This document shows, piece by piece, positions 12,756 to 16,065 of a stretch of DNA of 16,065 nucleotides (the first letter of the stretch is position 1; every line of letters starts with the position of its first letter). Source of the DNA: an uncultured Collinsella sp. (GTDB lineage: Bacteria > Actinomycetota > Coriobacteriia > Coriobacteriales > Coriobacteriaceae). A program made the translations under genes and the position numbers. The notes beneath the pieces are model-generated. The model saw only the letters and a list, made by a program, of their open reading frames with translations. It made no database searches and was not told where the DNA came from. The stretch lies in the NCBI GenBank assembly GCA_900549085.1, contig URMO01000046.1, forward strand, positions 1 through 16,065, read 5' to 3'.

Positions 12756-13748
12756 CTAGTAGTCCAGCTTCCACATGTAGCGGCGCGTCATGTAGTCCTT
12801 GTGGGTGACGGCAGAGAGCGCACGCATATACACGTTGTTGAGGATCGGGGCAAAGATCAGGTGGTTGAAGTACTCGCTCACGCTGTCCTTGATGTCGTTG
12901 AGGCCGAGCTCCTTGGCGTCGAGCTGATAGACGCGCTCGCCACCGTACTGGTTGACAAAGCGGATGCCGCGCTCGTCGTTGCAGCGGCTGCGGCCGACGC
13001 TGATGAGCTGGAACAGCGAGGTGCGCTTGTCCAGGATCTCGAAGGGGCCGTGGAAGAAGTCGCAGGTGTTGATGGTGCAAGAGTCGATCTGCAGCATCTC
13101 CTGCACGTTGCAGATGCTAAAGACGTAGGCGGCACCAAAGAGCGGGCCCTGAGCCATGACGTTGATGCAGGGCTTGTCGGCGTTCTGCTCGGCCCACTTG
13201 GCAGCGAGCGGACGGGCGTACTCGACGGCCTTGCGATAGATGGGGTCGACCAAGTCGAACGCGGCCATAGCGGTCTCGTACTCGGCATAGCCCTCGGTCT
13301 GCTGCGTGAGCTCCATTGCGATCATGGTCACGACGGCGGAGTTGGTGCGGCCCATGCAGGACTCGTCGACGGCCAGGCTGTCGTACTGGATCTTGTAGTC
13401 GCAAACCTCGGTGAGACCGGACTCGTCAACATAGATGGCGATGGTGCTGGCGCCGTGGTCCTTGGCGACCTGGGCGGCGACGATGGTCTCCTTGGTGCCG
13501 CGCATGGACACGACGACGGCCAGGGTGTTCTCGTTGACATAGGCAGGCGTGGCGTGCACGAACTCGTTGCTGGTGTAGCTGGAGCTCACGACCTGCGTGG
13601 CCTCGTGCTCCATAAAATACTGGGCAGGATAGTTGCCGCCGTTGGATCCGCCGGCGCCGATCCACACGACGCGCTTGATGCCGCCCTTGTCTGCCTTGTC
13701 AGCCAAAACCTGGGAGACGACATCCTTAACCTGTTCCTGAGTAGTCAT
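12756..13748 (-). CDS. SIS-domain sugar-phosphate deglycase/isomerase (SIS3)
   Basis: A 330-residue two-SIS-domain protein related to SIS1 and SIS2. It has IGAGGSNGGNYPAQYF (30-45), AQGPLFGAAYVFSICNVQEM in the second fold, CDFFHGPFE (229-237), and the end RRYMWKLDY shared with SIS2. Two family positions differ from the paralogues. The GEY of GEYFHGPFE is CDF, and the phosphate loop reads SMRGTKETI instead of an S-x-(S/G)-G-x-(S/T) type loop. This suggests a different substrate or altered chemistry rather than a dead gene, since the frame is intact. AAAGG lies ten bases before ATG. It is divergent from gntR3 across a 205-bp region with shared sites, so it is probably controlled by that regulator. 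Confidence 0.88.
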   Translation of the reverse strand: MTTQEQVKDVVSQVLADKADKGGIKRVVWIGAGGSNGGNYPAQYFMEHEATQVVSSSYTSNEFVHATPAYVNENTLAVVVSMRGTKETIVAAQVAKDHGASTIAIYVDESGLTEVCDYKIQYDSLAVDESCMGRTNSAVVTMIAMELTQQTEGYAEYETAMAAFDLVDPIYRKAVEYARPLAAKWAEQNADKPCINVMAQGPLFGAAYVFSICNVQEMLQIDSCTINTCDFFHGPFEILDKRTSLFQLISVGRSRCNDERGIRFVNQYGGERVYQLDAKELGLNDIKDSVSEYFNHLIFAPILNNVYMRALSAVTHKDYMTRRYMWKLDY

Positions 13749-13786
13749 CGCGCATCAGCCTTTCTTCTCGTTTGATGCTCTTGATG

Positions 13787-13798
13787 GCATACAAGTTA
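13787..13798. promoter_or_regulatory. Candidate GntR3 operator, SIS3 side
   Basis: GCATACAAGTTA lies 39 bases before the SIS3 start codon and is identical to 13926-13937 before gntR3. The following bases extend it to CATACA-N5-CATACA, again a tandem half-site pattern. Confidence 0.6.
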
Positions 13799-13822
13799 CA
13801 TACATGTTTTGGTTATGTCGAC

Positions 13823-13833
13823 TAGTTGTATGC
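13823..13833. promoter_or_regulatory. Candidate GntR3 operator, inverted copy
   Basis: TAGTTGTATGC is the complement of GCATACAACTA. It matches the first eight bases of the two direct copies (GCATACAA) and lies 25 bases inside the divergent region from the SIS3-side copy. Confidence 0.4.
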
Positions 13834-13925
13834 TATATTTGACTTAGAAATTCTGCTGCTAAGGTTTTCGATTACTCGTTACCAGCGATTTTATTGTTGT
13901 GTTGAATACATGCTTGCTTAGTTAA

Positions 13926-13937
13926 GCATACAAGTTA
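13926..13937. promoter_or_regulatory. Candidate GntR3 operator, gntR3 side
   Basis: GCATACAAGTTA lies 16 bases before the gntR3 start codon and overlaps a TGCTTA-GT-TAAGCA inverted repeat (13915-13928). Its position next to the start suggests autorepression. Confidence 0.55.
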
Positions 13938-13953
13938 GATATAGGTTGGCAAT

Positions 13954-14676
13954 ATGAGCGTCTCATCTAAAAAGAAACTGAGCCAATACGAACGCTTGGC
14001 GGGTACGCTTCGCGACCGCATCGCCGCCGGCATCTACGCACGCGGAGACAAGCTGCCATCCGAGATGGAACTCATGGACGAATCGGGCCTGTCGCGCAGC
14101 ACCGTGCGCCACGCCCTTAAGGTGCTCGCTGATGAGGGCCTGGTGCGCACCGAACGCGGGCGTGGCGCCTTTGTGGCCGACACGCCCGCGCTCCACGAGA
14201 ACAACCTAGTGTTTTCGAGCTATACCAAGCAGGTCGAAGGCCAGGGCATGAAGCCCACCACGCGCACCGTGGACTCGGGCTTTGCCAAGGCGGCCGGCAG
14301 CATAGCTAAGTTCTTTGACGCCGCCGTGGGCAGCAAGCTCGTCAAACTTGTCCGCCTGCGCTACCTGGACGACGCGCCGCTGTGCTTGGAGACCACCTAC
14401 CTGCCGCCAAGCTTCGAGACGCTCATCGATCGCGATATCAACGGTTCGCTCTACGCCACGCTGCGCCAGGAATTCCATCGCGCGCCGGCACAGGGGCACA
14501 AGACCTTTGAGGTGTGCTATGCCTCGCAAAACGAGGCGTTTTTGCTCAACGTTGAGCGCGGGCAGGCGTTGATCCTAATCACCGACTACGTCTACGACAC
14601 CGACGGTCGCCCGCTCCACGTCTCCAAGCGCATCCAACGCACCGACCGCGCCAAATACACCGAGCCCATCGGCTAA
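13954..14676 (+). CDS. GntR-family transcriptional regulator with UTRA domain (GntR3)
   Basis: A 240-residue HutC-type regulator and the only confident plus-strand gene in the window. The winged helix-turn-helix covers about residues 10-75: YERLAGTLRDRIAAGIYARGDKLPSEMELMDESGLSRSTVRHALKVLADEGLVRTERGRGAFV. The UTRA domain (about 90-235) includes LRYLDDAPLCLETTYLP and ITDYVYDTDGRPLHVSKRI. It is more distant from GntR1 and GntR2, and its recognition helix (SRSTVRHAL) differs, which agrees with its different candidate site GCATACAAGTTA. It is divergent from SIS3, the likely target. The ribosome binding site before ATG is weak (AGG). A hairpin with a T-run follows the stop codon. Confidence 0.93.
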   Translation: MSVSSKKKLSQYERLAGTLRDRIAAGIYARGDKLPSEMELMDESGLSRSTVRHALKVLADEGLVRTERGRGAFVADTPALHENNLVFSSYTKQVEGQGMKPTTRTVDSGFAKAAGSIAKFFDAAVGSKLVKLVRLRYLDDAPLCLETTYLPPSFETLIDRDINGSLYATLRQEFHRAPAQGHKTFEVCYASQNEAFLLNVERGQALILITDYVYDTDGRPLHVSKRIQRTDRAKYTEPIG

Positions 14677-14684
14677 CCAACACC

Positions 14685-14725
14685 AAAACCACCACAAAGG
14701 GGACAGGCACCTTTGTGGTGGTTTT
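14685..14725 (+). terminator. Terminator of gntR3, GGGGACAGGCACC-type palindrome
   Basis: A perfect 16-bp stem (14685-14700 with 14710-14725) around the loop GGACAGGCA, ending in a run of five T residues. It starts 8 bases after the gntR3 stop codon. The same 39-base sequence recurs inverted at 14763-14801, so it is also one half of a paired repeat. Confidence 0.8.
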
Positions 14726-14762
14726 TAAGGTTAACGCGCCAAAAACGACCGAGTTTTGAGAG

Positions 14763-14801
14763 AAACCACCACGAAGGTGCCTGTCCCCATTGTGGTGGTT
14801 T
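14763..14801. repeat. Inverted second copy of the GGGGACAGGCACC palindrome
   Basis: Its complement matches 14686-14724 at 37 of 39 positions, with 38 bases between the copies. The pair resembles a BIME (two REP units in opposite orientation). It lies between two convergent genes, and its last base is the first base of the GNAT stop triplet on the other strand. Confidence 0.75.
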
Positions 14802-15382
14802 TAGGCGAGGAGGTCGGGAAACCAGATTGGTTTGGGTTGGTTGGGCGTGCGCTCGGCTAGGACCAGCTCCATCCAGCACATGTCGTACCAGCGGCCGAAC
14901 TTTTGGGCGCAGCGGTCGAAGGCGCCCACCAGGCGATATCCCATATGGGCATGGAAATCCTGGCTGTTGTGCGTCAGGTACTCGTCGTCCTTATCGTGCG
15001 GCACGGCGATGAGGGCGCACATGTTGGTGATGCCCATCGCGACCAGGCATTGCTTGAGCGCGTCGTGCAGCTTGCGGCCCAGCCCGCCGTGGCGCACATC
15101 GCGCGCCAGGTAGATCGATGTCTCGACCGACCAGTCGTACGCCTCGCGGCTGTTAAGCGGACTCACGTAGGCATAGCCTACCGGACGCCCGTCCAACTCC
15201 ATCACCAGATACGGATAGCGCTTGAGCGTACGCTCAATACGCCCGGCGAACTCCTCAACGCTCGGCACCTCGTATTCGCAGGTAATCGCCGTCTGGCGCA
15301 CATACGGCTCATAGATGGCAAGCAACGCCGGCGCATCATCGGGCGTCGCCAGGCGAATCGTCGGCTCGGACATCTCGGTCAT
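14801..15382 (-). CDS. GNAT-family N-acetyltransferase, phosphinothricin-acetyltransferase (Pat/Bar)-like
   Basis: A 193-residue acetyl-CoA-dependent acetyltransferase. IRLATPDDAPALLAIYEPYV at the start, the YEVPSVEEFAGRI segment and GRPVGYAYV are typical of the Pat subgroup. Motif A is LARDVRHGGLGRKLHDAL, whose R/Q-x-x-G-x-G/A part binds the CoA pyrophosphate. The C-terminal HAHMGYRLVGAFDRCAQKFGRWYDMCWMELVL closes the fold. Relatives acetylate amino-acid-like amines such as phosphinothricin or methionine sulfoximine, and the natural substrate is not evident. ATG at 15382 follows GGAGAAGGG by four bases. A second ATG three codons on is possible. The stop codon overlaps a palindromic repeat. 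A terminator separates it from the aldolase gene. Confidence 0.9.
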   Translation of the reverse strand: MTEMSEPTIRLATPDDAPALLAIYEPYVRQTAITCEYEVPSVEEFAGRIERTLKRYPYLVMELDGRPVGYAYVSPLNSREAYDWSVETSIYLARDVRHGGLGRKLHDALKQCLVAMGITNMCALIAVPHDKDDEYLTHNSQDFHAHMGYRLVGAFDRCAQKFGRWYDMCWMELVLAERTPNQPKPIWFPDLLA

Positions 15383-15407
15383 ACAACCCTTCTCCCTCAA
15401 AAGCAAA

Positions 15408-15442
15408 GGCCGCCCTGCGCCAAGCCCAGGCACAGGGCGGCC
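15408..15442 (-). terminator. Terminator of the threonine aldolase gene
   Basis: A 10-bp stem GGCCGCCCTG / CAGGGCGGCC with a 15-base loop, 18 bases after the aldolase stop codon on the minus strand, followed by TTTGCTTTT. Confidence 0.75.
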
Positions 15443-15460
15443 CCTTGTCATTACATCAGG

Positions 15461-16065
15461 CTACAGGACAGCCGCCAACGCGTCGATATCCTCCTGCGTC
15501 GTGGCCCAGCTGGTGCAAAAACGCACCACCGTGTGGGTATCGTCGTACTTTTCCCAGTACTCGATCGCCGCATGCTCGCGAATGCGGGCCATGTCCTCGT
15601 TGGGCAGAATCACGAACTGCTGGTTGGTCGGGCTGTCTACCGCAGACGGAATTCCTTTCTCCGCAAAAGCCTCTTTCAGACGCATTGCCAACTTGTCTGC
15701 GCGTGCCGTAATCTTAAAATATTCTCCGTTCTCAAGAAGCGCATAGAACTGCAATCCGAGAAGCCAGCCTTTTGCGAGGACAGCACCGTTCTGCTTCATG
15801 TAGGTTTTGAATCTGTGCTTGAGCGAATCGGCAAGCAGAACAACCGCTTCGCCGAACAGTGCACCGCATTTCGTTCCGCCGAGATAGAAAACATCCGCAA
15901 GCTGTCCGAAATCCCGCAGGCTGACATCATTTGCCTCCGAGCCAAGTCCATAGCCCATGCGCGCGCCGTCCACAAAGAGATACATGCCGTATTTATCGCA
16001 GACCCGTCTGATTTCTTTCAGCTCTTCAAGTGAGTACAGCGTTCCGAGCTCCGTAGGAAATGAAA
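15461..16065 (-). CDS. Low-specificity L-threonine aldolase, partial (3' part)
   Basis: The last 201 codons of a PLP-dependent aldolase that runs off the right edge. It cleaves threonine or allo-threonine to glycine and acetaldehyde. From the edge the frame reads SFPTELGTLYSLEELKEI, then LFVDGARMGYGL, where the Asp would contact the PLP ring nitrogen. LGGTKCGALFGEAVV follows, with the Schiff-base Lys in GGTK. The C-terminal domain includes NGAVLAKGWLLGLQF and VVRFCTSWATTQEDIDAL. GC is about 60% in the last 60 codons but about 48-55% in the sampled rows upstream, so the gene may be a mosaic or a recent acquisition. The frame is intact. Confidence 0.93.
   Translation of the reverse strand, partial: SFPTELGTLYSLEELKEIRRVCDKYGMYLFVDGARMGYGLGSEANDVSLRDFGQLADVFYLGGTKCGALFGEAVVLLADSLKHRFKTYMKQNGAVLAKGWLLGLQFYALLENGEYFKITARADKLAMRLKEAFAEKGIPSAVDSPTNQQFVILPNEDMARIREHAAIEYWEKYDDTHTVVRFCTSWATTQEDIDALAAVL

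Overview
The window looks like chromosomal DNA from a GC-rich Gram-positive gut bacterium. Collinsella or a close relative in the Coriobacteriia is my best guess, based on GC-rich codon use, strong AGGAGG-type ribosome binding sites, a mannose-family PTS, and intergenic palindromes with a GGGGAC core. No rRNA or marker gene is present to prove the taxon.

Layout, left to right. A SIS-domain sugar-phosphate deglycase-like gene (SIS1, 1-969, minus) is preceded by a promoter flanked by two near-identical 17-bp sites. Next come a GntR/UTRA regulator (GntR1) and, 2 nt upstream of it, recQ. A 225-bp stretch without a credible gene (about 4035-4260) holds a long RNA-like structure and two repeat-plus-hairpin units. 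A second GntR/UTRA regulator (GntR2), a YitT-family membrane protein and a HAD phosphatase follow, all on minus and separated by palindromic elements. Then comes the PTS operon, read leftward from 11139: an EIIA-EIIB fusion, EIIC, EIID and a second SIS deglycase (SIS2), ending in a strong intrinsic terminator. Upstream of it lies a DMT/EamA transporter with its own control region. A third SIS gene (SIS3, minus) is divergent from a third GntR/UTRA regulator (GntR3, plus). The right end has a GNAT acetyltransferase and the 3' part of a threonine aldolase, both minus.

How they may work together. The SIS proteins resemble the FrlB/GfrE/GfrF group, which cleave phosphorylated Amadori-type sugar-amines. 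The mannose-type PTS would import and phosphorylate such a substrate, SIS2 would split it, and the DMT protein could export the released amine or amino acid. The export step and the exact substrate are inference. Each SIS gene has a GntR/UTRA gene nearby. I see three site families: GTTCTAT repeats before SIS1, CGTTAT/ATAACG repeats before GntR2, the PTS operon and the DMT gene, and GCATACAAGTTA sites between SIS3 and GntR3. The most notable observations are this three-module regulon, the structured element at 4072-4169, and a set of modular GGGGAC-core palindromes in many of the intergenic gaps.
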